From positions 857,793-921,792 of the forward strand of contig NZ_BMZN01000002.1 of the NCBI RefSeq assembly GCF_014652815.1: a stretch of 64,000 bases of DNA, written 5' to 3'. Below the pieces are notes generated by a model, which was not told the origin of the DNA, made no database searches, and saw nothing but the letters and a program-made list of their open reading frames with translations. Made by a program: the position numbers and the translations under genes. Shown in pieces: positions 45,831 to 54,950 of the stretch (position 1 is the stretch's first letter; every line of letters begins with the position of its first letter). The DNA is from Alcaligenes pakistanensis. Its GTDB lineage: Bacteria; Pseudomonadota; Gammaproteobacteria; Burkholderiales; Burkholderiaceae_B.

Positions 45831-46148
45831 GTGAACCAGTTCACCCTTGACGGGCAACTTATCGATATCAAGCCTTTGCGTTATACGCCGGCTGGTGTCC
45901 CTGCTCTGGAATTGGTACTGGAACACGAATCTTCCGTAATGGAAGCCGGTCACTCCCGGCAAATCGCTCTGGCGATGCAGGTAGTGGCTTTGGGTAATAA
46001 TGCGCTGGGTTTGTCAGACACTCCATTAGGAGCCCGTTTGCAGCTACAAGGTTTTATTGCTCCTGCCCGTAAAGGCTCGACGCGTTTGGTACTGCATGTA
46101 CAGAACTATCAGCGTTACTTTCCTGGGCAAGGCTCTGTTACGGTCTGA
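45831..46148 (+). CDS. priB: Primosomal replication protein N (PriB)
   Basis: Single-strand DNA-binding OB-fold dimer that loads PriA/DnaT/DnaB at stalled forks. The 105 residues start NQFTLDGQLIDIKPLRYTPAGVPALELVLEH and end in the typical VLHVQNYQRY segment. The start is GTG at 45831, 13 bases after rpsF, with no strong ribosome site, so it may depend on coupling to rpsF. Its position between rpsF and rpsR is conserved in beta- and gammaproteobacteria; its partner dnaB is 1.1 kb on. Confidence 0.93.
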   Translation: MNQFTLDGQLIDIKPLRYTPAGVPALELVLEHESSVMEAGHSRQIALAMQVVALGNNALGLSDTPLGARLQLQGFIAPARKGSTRLVLHVQNYQRYFPGQGSVTV

Positions 46149-46237
46149 CCAGTCTGGCTCGATCGTCGCGAAGTGTTCAACACCTCGCTTCACACTGAAT
46201 TCTTCCGGGTATAGCCCGGTTACTAACGAGGCACAAA

Positions 46238-46510
46238 ATGGCTTTCCGTAGAGGCAAAGACAAAAAACGCAAATTTGCACAACAGAACCCACTGTTCAAG
46301 CGCCGCAAATTCTGCCGCTTCACCGTCGCTGGCGTTGAAGAAATTGATTACAAAGATCTGGACACCCTGCGTGATTTCATCCAGGAAAATGGCAAGATCA
46401 TCCCTGCACGTTTGACGGGCACTAAAGCTCACTACCAGCGTCAGCTGGATACCGCTGTCAAGCGTGCTCGTTTCCTGGCTCTGTTGCCGTACACCGACAA
46501 CCACAAATAA
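46238..46510 (+). CDS. rpsR: 30S ribosomal protein S18
   Basis: Platform protein that binds with S6. The 90 residues contain the S18 core ([24 protein letters not shown]; then [28 protein letters not shown]). The 89-base gap after priB has a CCGGG-TATAG-CCCGG hairpin (46208-46222) before the ribosome site, which could tune its yield relative to priB. Confidence 0.97.
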   Translation: MAFRRGKDKKRKFAQQNPLFKRRKFCRFTVAGVEEIDYKDLDTLRDFIQENGKIIPARLTGTKAHYQRQLDTAVKRARFLALLPYTDNHK

Positions 46511-46528
46511 TCCAGAGGAACCTTAGTC

Positions 46529-46984
46529 ATGCAAGTTATTTTGCTCGAAAAAGTCGCCAACCTGGGTAATCTGGGTGATGTGGTGCGCGTACGTGATGGT
46601 TACGCTCGTAATTTCCTGCTGCCACGCAAAGTTGCTCGCCGTGCTACGGCCGCTGCTCTGCAAGAGTTCGAAGCACGCCGTGCCGAACTGGAAAAGCTGC
46701 AAGCTGAAAAGCTGGCCGCTGCTCAGGCTCAGAACGAAAAACTGAACGGTCAAACTTTCACTCTGGTTCAAAAAGCCGGTGTGGATGGCCGTTTGTTCGG
46801 TTCCGTGACTACCATGGACATCGCTACAGCTCTGCAAGCTGCTGGTTTTGACAATCTGGTCAAGACTCAGGTTCGTCTGCCAGACGGTCACCTGAAAGCA
46901 GTTGGCGAATACCCCGTTCAGGTTGCTCTGCACCCTGACGTGACTGCTGAAATCAGCGTTGTGGTTCAAGGCGACGTAGCCTAA
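46529..46984 (+). CDS. rplI: 50S ribosomal protein L9
   Basis: Large-subunit stalk-base protein with two lobes joined by a long helix. The 151 residues start [21 protein letters not shown] and contain [16 protein letters not shown], then the helical [19 protein letters not shown] linker and the C-terminal lobe ([14 protein letters not shown]). It is the last gene of the operon and is followed by a terminator. Confidence 0.98.
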   Translation: MQVILLEKVANLGNLGDVVRVRDGYARNFLLPRKVARRATAAALQEFEARRAELEKLQAEKLAAAQAQNEKLNGQTFTLVQKAGVDGRLFGSVTTMDIATALQAAGFDNLVKTQVRLPDGHLKAVGEYPVQVALHPDVTAEISVVVQGDVA

Positions 46985-47038
46985 GACTACTGCGTTGACG
47001 CATGGTACATTCTTTCGTGGGATGTATCTGCCAAGCTC

Positions 47039-47067
47039 AAAAAAGCCGGTGCAAGCCGGCTTTTTTG
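47039..47067 (+). terminator. Intrinsic terminator after rplI
   Basis: AAAAAAGCCGG pairs with CCGGCTTTTTT around a six-base loop. The gap to dnaB (46985-47261) also has GCACAC-TGCTA-GTGTGC (47096-47112) and GCTCAA-TACCCTG-TTGAGC hairpins (near 47139-47157); these may be in the dnaB leader. Confidence 0.92.
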
Positions 47068-47261
47068 TTTTCTCTCCCTTTGTACGGAGAGGGCCCGCAC
47101 ACTGCTAGTGTGCTTGTGCTGCCGCTTTAGGTCCTGTCAGCTCAATACCCTGTTGAGCCTGACTGTTCTGACCCCAGATACACAGACATACTGTTTAAGA
47201 CCGCACAACGTCTCTTGTTGGCTGCGGCATCGATTTTTTTCCTTGATTTGAAGGTATATGC

Positions 47262-48632
47262 ATGGAAAGCAAGTCAGCCAAATCCGATTCAACGCTGGAT
47301 TATCTTCGGATTCCCCCTCACTCCATTGAGGCGGAGCAGTCGGTGCTCGGTGGCTTGTTGCTCGATAATGCCGCGTTTGACCGAGTGGCCGATATTGTCA
47401 CCGACGAGGACTTTTATCGTTTTGATCACAAACTGATCTGGCAACACATTACCCGCTTAATTGGTCTGGCCCGACCTGCCGACGTGGTGACCGTTTTTGA
47501 GTCCTTGTCTACTGCTGGTAAGCAGGAAGATGTGGGGGGGCTGGCGTATTTGAATGCGTTAGCCCATAACACGCCCTCGGCAGCCAATATCCGTCGCTAC
47601 GCCGAGATCGTGCGCGAGCGCTCCACGCTACGCAAACTGGTGACGGTGGCTGATGATATTTCCTCGGCGGCGTTTAACCCCCAGGGCAAAGAAGCCCGCC
47701 AGATTCTGGATGAAGCGGAAACCCGTGTGTTTCAGATCGCTCAGGAAGGCGCGCGCGGCTCGCAAGGCTTTCTGGAAATTCAGCCTCTGCTCAGTCAGGT
47801 GGTTGAACGTATCGATGAGCTCTATCACCGTGAAGGTGATTCGGAAGTAACTGGCGTGCCCACGGGCTTTGCGGATCTGGACAAGATGACCTCGGGCCTG
47901 CAGGCCGGTGACCTGGTTATTGTGGCAGGCCGTCCTTCTATGGGTAAAACGTCTTTCTCCATGAACATAGGCGAGCATGTTGCGATTGCGCAGGGCCTGC
48001 CAGTTGCCGTGTTCTCCATGGAAATGGGTGCGGTACAGCTGGCCATGCGTATGGTGGGTTCGGTAGGCTTGCTGGATCAGCATCGTATGCGTACCGGTAA
48101 GCTGACTGCAGACGATTGGCCGCGCCTGACGCACGCGGTGCAGCAGGTGCAGGAAGCCCAGATTTATATTGATGAGACGCCCGGCCTGTCTTCCATGGAA
48201 GTGCGGGCACGGGCTCGACGACTGGCACGGCAGTGTGGTCAGCTGGGCTTGATCATCATCGACTATTTGCAGCTGATGTCTTCAAGCGGCGGCGAGAACC
48301 GGGCGACTGAAATTTCTGAAATCAGTCGTTCCTTGAAAGGTTTGGCCAAAGAGTTGAATTGCCCCCTGATCGCTTTGTCGCAGTTGAACCGAAGCCTGGA
48401 ACAACGACCCAACAAACGTCCTGTGATGAGCGACTTGCGTGAGTCAGGTGCTATTGAGCAGGATGCTGACTTGATCTTGTTTATTTACCGGGACGAGGTC
48501 TATAACCCTGACTCGCCGGATAAAGGCACGGCTGAAATCATTATTGGTAAGCAGCGTAACGGTCCTATCGGTTCGGTACGTCTGACCTTTGCCGGTGCCA
48601 GTACGCGCTTTTTGGATTACATGCCAACGTAG
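47262..48632 (+). CDS. dnaB: Replicative DNA helicase DnaB
   Basis: Hexameric 5'-3' helicase of the replication fork. The 456 residues have the N-terminal helical domain (IPPHSIEAEQSVLGGLLLDNAAFD), a linker, and the RecA-like domain with Walker A GRPSMGKTSF near residue 228, Walker B LGLIIIDYLQLM near residue 330, and the SQLNRSLEQRPNKRP arginine-finger region near residue 370. It has its own leader after the rplI terminator. No intein is present. Confidence 0.97.
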   Translation: MESKSAKSDSTLDYLRIPPHSIEAEQSVLGGLLLDNAAFDRVADIVTDEDFYRFDHKLIWQHITRLIGLARPADVVTVFESLSTAGKQEDVGGLAYLNALAHNTPSAANIRRYAEIVRERSTLRKLVTVADDISSAAFNPQGKEARQILDEAETRVFQIAQEGARGSQGFLEIQPLLSQVVERIDELYHREGDSEVTGVPTGFADLDKMTSGLQAGDLVIVAGRPSMGKTSFSMNIGEHVAIAQGLPVAVFSMEMGAVQLAMRMVGSVGLLDQHRMRTGKLTADDWPRLTHAVQQVQEAQIYIDETPGLSSMEVRARARRLARQCGQLGLIIIDYLQLMSSSGGENRATEISEISRSLKGLAKELNCPLIALSQLNRSLEQRPNKRPVMSDLRESGAIEQDADLILFIYRDEVYNPDSPDKGTAEIIIGKQRNGPIGSVRLTFAGASTRFLDYMPT

Positions 48633-48692
48633 TCGGGTAGGCGCTGTATACATGCCCGTGTTTATACGCGTACCGCGGTCGGCAGGGTGAAG

Positions 48693-48733
48693 AATAAAAG
48701 GGGAGGCATACCTTGGTATGCCTCCCCTTTATT
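48693..48733. terminator. Very long bidirectional terminator between dnaB and the BASS-type gene
   Basis: The arms at 48693-48712 and 48715-48733 pair over about 19 bp with one bulged A; the core is GGGGAGGCATACC and the loop only TT. T-runs lie on both sides. It can stop dnaB and the converging BASS-type transporter gene. Confidence 0.93.
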
Positions 48734-48776
48734 GTGTGTTGCTGAACCATCCTGGGAGCAGGGTTTCATAGCCCCC

Positions 48777-49748
48777 TTAGTCGCCGTTGCGGGCTGCCAG
48801 TCGTTTAGCCAGCCACGCGCATACCAGTAGCTGGTATTGGTGAAACAACATAATCGGCAAGATAATAGGCCCCACCATGGCACTGGGGAAAATTACATTG
48901 GCAATCGGAATACCGCTGCTCAGGCTTTTATTGGAGCCGCACATTAGCAGGCTGACACGGTCCTCAAACGAAAAGCCCAGCCAGCGCCCCAGATTCCAGG
49001 CCAGCAATTGTGCCAGGGTCAGTAAAACAGCGTTGGCCAAAATAATCAGGCCCAAGGCGCTCAGAGGGGTAGAGGACCAGAGTCCTCCCACGACTGCGCC
49101 CGAAAAAGCCGTATATACCACCAGCAGTATCGATCCCTGATCCACTACCTTCAGTAATCTCTGACGTTTCATCACCCAGGCACCGATCAACGGGCGCAGC
49201 AAATGCCCGAAGACGAAGGGGAAAAACAGCTGCAACATAATCTTGCCTACGGCTTCCAGCGAGACAGTCGCTTGGGCGCTGGTGGCGCCGGCCAGCATAA
49301 CGCCGACCAGCAAGGGGGTGATGAACACACCCAGCAAGGTGGAGGCGGAAGCGCTGCAAATCGAAACGGGCACATTACCGCGTGCCATTGCGGTCAGGGC
49401 CACGGCAGATTGCACGGTACTGGGTAGACAAGCCAGAAACAGAATTCCCAGGTACAGATTGTCTGTCAGCCAAGGGCGCAGCACAGCAGCGACGCCGCTG
49501 CCCAAAATGGGAAAGAGCAGGAAGGTGACGGAAAGAATCAGCAGGTGCAGACGCCAATGGGACAAACCGCCCCAAATCGCTTCACGGGACAGGCGGGCAC
49601 CATGGAGAAAAAATAGTAAGGCAATGGCGATCTGCGTGCTGTGTTGAAACAAGGCCACACCCCAGCCTTGAGCGGGCAACAGGCTGGCAAGGGCAACCGT
49701 GGCAAACAGCTTTAGTAAAAACGGGTCAATCGACAAACGTTTGATCAT
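48777..49748 (-). CDS. BASS-type (SBF-like) sodium-dependent organic-acid transporter
   Basis: Inner-membrane protein of the bile-acid:sodium symporter superfamily, YfeH-like branch (PF13593), 323 residues with about nine to ten hydrophobic helices. Conserved points are FLHGARLSREAI near residue 47, LPSTVQSAVALTAMARGN near residue 109, and SNKSLSSGIPIANVIFP near residue 270. Substrate is unknown. Its start overlaps the pdxA stop by four bases (ATGA), so it is translated together with pdxA, which suggests transport of a small hydroxy acid or a vitamin B6-related compound. Confidence 0.85.
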   Translation of the reverse strand: MIKRLSIDPFLLKLFATVALASLLPAQGWGVALFQHSTQIAIALLFFLHGARLSREAIWGGLSHWRLHLLILSVTFLLFPILGSGVAAVLRPWLTDNLYLGILFLACLPSTVQSAVALTAMARGNVPVSICSASASTLLGVFITPLLVGVMLAGATSAQATVSLEAVGKIMLQLFFPFVFGHLLRPLIGAWVMKRQRLLKVVDQGSILLVVYTAFSGAVVGGLWSSTPLSALGLIILANAVLLTLAQLLAWNLGRWLGFSFEDRVSLLMCGSNKSLSSGIPIANVIFPSAMVGPIILPIMLFHQYQLLVCAWLAKRLAARNGD

Positions 49749-50737
49749 GCCTGATGAGCACTCATGGAAAGGGCCATACGGTAGGCATACCCCAGGGAGG
49801 ACGCGTCGGCCTTGCCTTGTCCGGCGATATCGTAGGCCGTGCCGTGATCAACGCTGGTGCGGATAAAGGGCAGTCCCACCGTTACGTTGACTCCTTCATC
49901 CAGGCCCAGCAGCTTGATGGGGATCAGGCCTTGATCATGGTATTGGGCCACTACAATGTCGAACTCCCCCTGACGGGCACGCATAAATATAGTGTCTCCG
50001 GGCCAGGGGCCGCTGGCTTGTATGCCTTCGGCGCAGGCCTGCTCTATGGCTGGTGCAATGTGTTCTATATCTTCAGAACCAAATTTGCCACCTTCACCCG
50101 CATGAGGGTTCAAGCCTGCAACGGCTACGCGGGGTTCGGTAATTCCAGCCTGCGTGCAGGCCAGTTGGGCCAATCTAATAGTTTGCAGTACCCGGTCCTT
50201 GGTGATCAGGGAAGGGACGCGTGACAGAGGCTCGTGGATGGTGACCAGAATGGAGCGTAGGTGCTCGTTGGCCAGCATCATGGCGTAGTGTTCGGTCTGG
50301 CTTCGTTCGGCCAGGATTTCGGTATGGCCGGGGGCGTCAATACCGCCTTTTTGCATGGCCAGCTTATTCAGGGGCGCGGTGACAATGGCACGGATCAGCC
50401 CGGCTTGGGCATCGTCAATAGCATGACAAAGGTACTCGTAAGCACCGCGTCCGGCCAGAGCATGGATTTGTCCGTAAGGAAGGTCCTTGGGCAAAGGCTG
50501 CCAGCGGTTCAGCACAGCAATGGTGCCTGCGGGTGTGCAGACGGGTTGCGCTACCTCTTCCACCTGCCAGTTCGGGTCCGCGCCAATCAGTGTCAAGGCA
50601 CGGCGCAGTGCGCCAGCATCACCATAGACGACGGCCGGGTGCGGCAAGCCTTCAACAATCAGGCGGGCAATGATTTCCGGGCCTATGCCCGCGGCATCGC
50701 CCATAGTGAGCCCGATGGGCTGTGCGGTACGTTTCAT
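49745..50737 (-). CDS. pdxA: 4-hydroxythreonine-4-phosphate dehydrogenase (PdxA family)
   Basis: Metal- and NAD-dependent oxidative decarboxylase of about 330 residues. The three metal-ligand histidines are in DAPGHTE, AGLNPHAGE and VAQYHDQG. ATG 50737 is preferred over a TTG three codons upstream. Classical PdxA makes the pyridoxal 5'-phosphate precursor and is usually near ksgA/surA; here it is coupled to a BASS-type transporter instead. It may therefore be a PdxA2-type enzyme acting in breakdown of four-carbon sugar acids such as threonate; the sequence alone does not decide. Confidence 0.85.
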   Translation of the reverse strand: MKRTAQPIGLTMGDAAGIGPEIIARLIVEGLPHPAVVYGDAGALRRALTLIGADPNWQVEEVAQPVCTPAGTIAVLNRWQPLPKDLPYGQIHALAGRGAYEYLCHAIDDAQAGLIRAIVTAPLNKLAMQKGGIDAPGHTEILAERSQTEHYAMMLANEHLRSILVTIHEPLSRVPSLITKDRVLQTIRLAQLACTQAGITEPRVAVAGLNPHAGEGGKFGSEDIEHIAPAIEQACAEGIQASGPWPGDTIFMRARQGEFDIVVAQYHDQGLIPIKLLGLDEGVNVTVGLPFIRTSVDHGTAYDIAGQGKADASSLGYAYRMALSMSAHQA

Positions 50738-50821
50738 AGTGGTCAATAAAAAGCCCCCACGCTGCGCTTTCGGCTTGTTGACCCCAAAGGGGCGCCTTTT
50801 ACCTTAGGGCGGCCTGGCGGT

Positions 50822-50850
50822 AAAAAAAAACCGGGTCCAAGACCCGGTTT
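50822..50850 (-). terminator. Intrinsic terminator after the PIN-PhoH gene
   Basis: AAACCGGGTC pairs perfectly with GACCCGGTTT around CAA; in the minus direction a run of nine T follows. It lies 20 bases beyond the stop of the minus-strand phoH-like gene. Confidence 0.93.
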
Positions 50851-50869
50851 GAGTGAGTAGGGATTCCGT

Positions 50870-52636
50870 TTAGAGGGCGTCGCTGGCGTAATCCGCCAGA
50901 CGGGAGCGCTCACCACGTTGCAAGGTGATATGGCCTGCATGCGGCCAGCCTTTGAATCGGTCTACTACGTAGGTCAGTCCCGAACTGCCCTCGGTCAGGT
51001 AGGGCGTGTCGATCTGGGCAATATTGCCCAAGCAGACAATTTTAGTTCCTGGACCGGCGCGCGTCACCAGTGTTTTCATCTGCTTGGGCGTCAGGTTCTG
51101 GGCCTCGTCGATGATCAGGAACTTGTTCATGAAAGTGCGGCCACGCATAAAGCTCAAGGATTTAACCTTGATCTTGGAGCGCACCAGTTCCATGGTGGAG
51201 TTACGAGGGGCCGCTTCGGTCCCTTGTGCGTTGTTCAGGTTGCCGGAGGACTTGCCTGTGCCCAGGTGCAGCACTTCCAAGTTGTCTTCCAGCGCACCCA
51301 TCCAGGGCTGCATTTTTTCTTCCTCGGTACCGGGCAGGAAGCCGATGTCATCACCCACCGGCACCGTGGCACGGGTAATGATGATTTCGTTGTAGCGCTT
51401 GGTTTCCAGGGTCTGGGTTAGCGCACTGGCAAGCGCCAGCAGCGTTTTACCCGTACCGGCATGGCCTAAGAGTGAGACAAAATCAAAGTCGGGATTCATC
51501 AGCAAGTTCAGGGCAAAATTCTGTTCGCGGTTGCGAGCAGTAATGCCCCAGACATTGTTTTTGCCGTGGCTGTAGTCGCGCAAGGTTGCCAAAACAGCTG
51601 TGTTGCCCGCCGTTTCGCGTACCTGGGCGATCAAGGGATCATCGCCTTCGGTAAAGACGAACTGGTTGACCATGAACTGGCTACACAGCGGTCCGCTGAT
51701 GCGGTAGAAAGTGGTACCACCCTGTTGCCAGGATTCCATATTCTTGCCGTGCTTGGTCCAGAAATTGTCCGGCAAGGGCATGACACCGTCATACAGCAAG
51801 TCGGAGTCATCCAGCACATGGTCGTGGCGGTAGTCTTCCGCCAGCAAGCCCAATGCTTTGGCCTTCAGGCGCATATTGATGTCTTTGGACACCAGGACGA
51901 CTTCACGCTTGGGCAGGCTCTGGGTCAGGGCATTGACCACGGCCAAAATGGCGTTATCCGCTTTACCCAGAGGCAACTGGATAGGCAGGCTGGTGTCCAG
52001 GGCACTGGTCTGGAAAGTAACGTCGCCGAGGGCCTCGGCATTGCCAATGCCATCCAGATGAATGGGCTTGTCCAGGCCATGATCACCCACCAGACCTTCC
52101 AGGGAGCGGCTGACCTGGCGCGCATTGCGTGCTACTTCAGACAGGCCCTTTTTCTGGTGATCCAGCTCTTCCAGCACCATCATGGGCAGGAAGATATCGT
52201 GCTCTTCAAACTTGAACAGAGAGTTGGAGTCGTGCAGCAAGACATTGGTGTCCAGCACAAACAGCTTGCGCAAGGCAGGGGCCAGGCGGGTGCGTTTGCG
52301 GGCCGATCCTGGTGTCGGTTTGGGCTGATGAGCAGGACTGGCGACAGTTTTGCTGGGAGCCGCTTTGGCTACGCTGGCAGGTGCAGGTGCAGGTGCAGGC
52401 GCTGCTGCAGGTACTGGAACGGAAGCAGGAGCTCGGGCCGGTCTCGCAGACGCAGTTTTTACCGGCGCTGTTTTTTTGGCGCGTGGCTCGGTGCTGGCTT
52501 TAGTCGGTGCTGCTTTCGGACGGGCAGGGGGACTGGATGGTTCGGCTAGTGGTACGGGTGGATCGGCAACGATGACGCTGTCATCTTTTTCGCTAAGCAG
52601 GGTTCCCAGCTTGGTGGGCAACGTTGGTAGCGGCAT
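50870..52636 (-). CDS. PIN-PhoH family ATPase/ribonuclease
   Basis: Fusion of a PIN ribonuclease domain and a PhoH ATPase, 588 residues (PhoH2/YlaK type), thought to unwind and cut RNA. Domains: Pro/Ala-rich, probably disordered lead (1-122); PIN domain (about 124-260) with Asp129 in VLDTNVLLHD, plus further acidic residues near 226 and 252; PhoH domain with Walker A GHAGTGKT at 391-398 and Walker B LIIDEAQN at 507-514. ATG 52636 follows AGGAG at ten bases. It lies 52 bases after bcp in the same direction, probably in one transcript. Confidence 0.9.
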   Translation of the reverse strand: MPLPTLPTKLGTLLSEKDDSVIVADPPVPLAEPSSPPARPKAAPTKASTEPRAKKTAPVKTASARPARAPASVPVPAAAPAPAPAPASVAKAAPSKTVASPAHQPKPTPGSARKRTRLAPALRKLFVLDTNVLLHDSNSLFKFEEHDIFLPMMVLEELDHQKKGLSEVARNARQVSRSLEGLVGDHGLDKPIHLDGIGNAEALGDVTFQTSALDTSLPIQLPLGKADNAILAVVNALTQSLPKREVVLVSKDINMRLKAKALGLLAEDYRHDHVLDDSDLLYDGVMPLPDNFWTKHGKNMESWQQGGTTFYRISGPLCSQFMVNQFVFTEGDDPLIAQVRETAGNTAVLATLRDYSHGKNNVWGITARNREQNFALNLLMNPDFDFVSLLGHAGTGKTLLALASALTQTLETKRYNEIIITRATVPVGDDIGFLPGTEEEKMQPWMGALEDNLEVLHLGTGKSSGNLNNAQGTEAAPRNSTMELVRSKIKVKSLSFMRGRTFMNKFLIIDEAQNLTPKQMKTLVTRAGPGTKIVCLGNIAQIDTPYLTEGSSGLTYVVDRFKGWPHAGHITLQRGERSRLADYASDAL

Positions 52637-52688
52637 ATAACACGTACTCCTGGTTGTGCACCGGCCTGTCGGCCGGCACGGTAAGGTT

Positions 52689-53156
52689 TCAGGCGGCTTG
52701 CTGGACAGCCTGTAATACGGCCTGCACATGGCCGGGCACTTTAAGGCCACGCCATTCTTGAATCAACACACCTTGGGCGTCGATCAAAAAGGTGCTGCGC
52801 TCTATGCCTCGTACCTGTTTACCGTACATGTTTTTCATTTTCATGACCCCAAACAGTTCGCACAAGCGCTCTTCGGTGTCGGCAAGCAAGGCGAAGTTCA
52901 GCGCTTGCTTGTCGATAAAACGTTCATGGGAGGCCAGCGAGTCGCGTGAAACGCCGATAATCTGCGCGCCAGCTGCCTCGAACTCGGGCAGGGCATCGCG
53001 GAAATTCTGGGATTCGGTGGTGCAGCCCGGTGTGTTGTCTTTGGGGTAAAAGTACAACACTGTCATCTTTCCTTTTAGTTCAGCCGCGCTGAACTCGCCC
53101 TGGGTGGAGGGGACAGAAAAGTCGGGGATAGGGGCGCCAATTTGTACGGCAGTCAT
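52689..53156 (-). CDS. bcp: Thioredoxin-dependent peroxiredoxin Bcp
   Basis: Cytoplasmic peroxidase of the BCP/PrxQ class, 155 residues. The active site reads YPKDNTPGCTTE with the peroxidatic Cys45. The only other Cys is Cys99 (ERLCELFG), so if a resolving Cys is used it is that one, an unusual position compared with the five-residue spacing of E. coli Bcp. Its start overlaps the stop of the upstream Mth938-like gene by four bases. Confidence 0.93.
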   Translation of the reverse strand: MTAVQIGAPIPDFSVPSTQGEFSAAELKGKMTVLYFYPKDNTPGCTTESQNFRDALPEFEAAGAQIIGVSRDSLASHERFIDKQALNFALLADTEERLCELFGVMKMKNMYGKQVRGIERSTFLIDAQGVLIQEWRGLKVPGHVQAVLQAVQQAA

Positions 53157-53596
53157 GCTTTTTCCTGTATCAGTAAGGCTGCGACCACTTTGCGGCCCTC
53201 AGCCATGAGGATATTGTAGGTTCTGGCGGCGGCCTGGGTATCCATGATTTCCACACCTATACCCCACTGCAGCATTTCCTGCGTGACGGCCGGGTGTAAA
53301 AAATGCTGGCGCTGGCCAGTGCCAATCAAAATCAGTTCGGGGGCGTTGTCAGGGCGCGCCAGCGGGGCGTCGTCCAGAAATGCCATGGGGTCTTGCTTGA
53401 CCGATTCCAGTCCGGCGATCCGGCGCAGCAGCACGGCTGTCAGCTCGGAAGCACCTTGAATGGCCAGGTCCTGCACGGGGCCTTCGGGACTAAAGAAGAT
53501 GGAATGATCGTGGTTTTTAAAGTTGATCGCCACATAGTCCTCACCGTAAGCGGTGATGGCATTTAGGGCTGGATTGTGTTCGCGTTGCAGTTGCAC
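53153..53596 (-). CDS. Mth938-like domain protein (DUF498 family)
   Basis: Small soluble protein of 147 residues of the Mth938/NDUFAF3-like family; bacterial members have no settled function, while the mitochondrial relative assists complex I assembly. Marks are the ELILIGTGQRQHFLHP stretch near residue 87 and GIGVEIMDTQAAARTYNILMAEGRKVVAALL near the end. It is the first gene of the minus-strand group with bcp and the PIN-PhoH gene, and its stop overlaps the bcp start (ATGA). Confidence 0.85.
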   Translation of the reverse strand: MQLQREHNPALNAITAYGEDYVAINFKNHDHSIFFSPEGPVQDLAIQGASELTAVLLRRIAGLESVKQDPMAFLDDAPLARPDNAPELILIGTGQRQHFLHPAVTQEMLQWGIGVEIMDTQAAARTYNILMAEGRKVVAALLIQEKA

Positions 53597-53762
53597 GATA
53601 AGTCTCTCCCGTTACAGGGTCGATGATAGCGCAAAGCGCCATGGACGATGCGGCACCTGATCTGTTTGCGGTGATTCTCAGTAAGTCAATCATGGATTAA
53701 ACTCTTTGATTAACTTTTGCCTTTTGGTTTGGGTCTTCGCTTTTTTTCTATCAGGGAATATC

Positions 53763-54950
53763 ATGATTCGCTTTCCGCGCATCGAGCGTTTGCCGCCTTA
53801 TGTGTTCAATATTACCGGTGAGCTGAAAATGGCCGCCCGCCATCGCGGCGAGGACATTATTGATATGTCCATGGGGAATCCAGACGGAGCAACACCGGCG
53901 CACATCGTGGAAAAGCTGGTGGAGGCGGCCAGTCGCCCCGATACTCATGGTTATTCTGTCTCCAAGGGCATCCCGCGTCTACGCCGTGCCGTGACCAATT
54001 GGTACGAGCGCCGCTACAATGTGCACTTGAACCCCGATAGCGAAGCGATTGTTACCATCGGTTCCAAAGAAGGTCTGGCTCACTTGATGCTGGCGACCCT
54101 GGATAAAGGCGATACCGTTCTGGTGCCCAACCCCAGCTACCCGATTCATATTTATGGTGCCGTCATTGCCGGTGCCAATATCCGTTCGGTGCCGATGATT
54201 CCCGGCGTGGACTTTTTTGAAGAAATCGAAAAAGCCGTGCGTGAATCCATTCCCAAGCCCAAAATGATGATTCTGGGTTTTCCCAGCAATCCGACGGCCC
54301 AGTGTGTGGAGCTGTCCTTTTTTGAGCGTATTGTGGCGCTGGCACGCGAGCACAATATCCTGGTGGTACACGATCTGGCCTATGCCGACATTACCTTTGA
54401 CGGCTACGTGGCCCCGTCCATCATGCAGGTGGAAGGTGCGCGCGATGTGGCCGTCGAGTTTTTTACCATGAGCAAAAGCTACAATATGGCAGGCTGGCGT
54501 ATTGGTTTCATGGTGGGGAACGCCTCGCTGGTCAATGCTTTGGCGCGTATCAAGAGCTATCACGACTACGGCACCTTCACACCGATTCAGGTGGCCGCCA
54601 TTGCGGCGCTGGAAGGGCCACAGGATTGTGTTACCGAGGTGGTGGAGCAGTACCGCCGCCGTCGCGACGTATTGGCCAAGGGTCTGCATGAAGCAGGCTG
54701 GATGGTCGATGTTCCTAAAGCATCAATGTATATCTGGGCCAAGATTCCCGAGTTCTACAAGGACATCGGTTCGCTGGAGTTTGCCAAGCGCTTACTGAGC
54801 GATGCCAAAGTAGCCGTATCCCCCGGCATCGGCTTTGGTGAGTATGGCGACAACTATGTGCGCTTTGCGCTGATCGAAAACGAGCAACGTACCCGTCAGG
54901 CGGTACGCGGCATCAAAGAAATGTTCCGTAAGGACGGATTTGTTCAATGA
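53763..54950 (+). CDS. alaC: Alanine transaminase AlaC-type aminotransferase
   Basis: PLP-dependent class I aminotransferase that most likely makes alanine from pyruvate and glutamate. The 395 residues begin [22 protein letters not shown], typical of AlaC/YfdZ; the PLP Lys is Lys238 in [19 protein letters not shown] 53763 follows AGGGA and is preferred over an upstream hydrophobic phase from 53706. It heads alaC-hom-thrC and overlaps hom by four bases. Confidence 0.92.
   Translation: MIRFPRIERLPPYVFNITGELKMAARHRGEDIIDMSMGNPDGATPAHIVEKLVEAASRPDTHGYSVSKGIPRLRRAVTNWYERRYNVHLNPDSEAIVTIGSKEGLAHLMLATLDKGDTVLVPNPSYPIHIYGAVIAGANIRSVPMIPGVDFFEEIEKAVRESIPKPKMMILGFPSNPTAQCVELSFFERIVALAREHNILVVHDLAYADITFDGYVAPSIMQVEGARDVAVEFFTMSKSYNMAGWRIGFMVGNASLVNALARIKSYHDYGTFTPIQVAAIAALEGPQDCVTEVVEQYRRRRDVLAKGLHEAGWMVDVPKASMYIWAKIPEFYKDIGSLEFAKRLLSDAKVAVSPGIGFGEYGDNYVRFALIENEQRTRQAVRGIKEMFRKDGFVQ

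Noticed and set aside
50750-50821. GC-rich palindromic stretch between pdxA and the PIN-PhoH gene that looks like a dispersed repeat
   Set aside because: Only one copy occurs in the window, so repeat status cannot be claimed.
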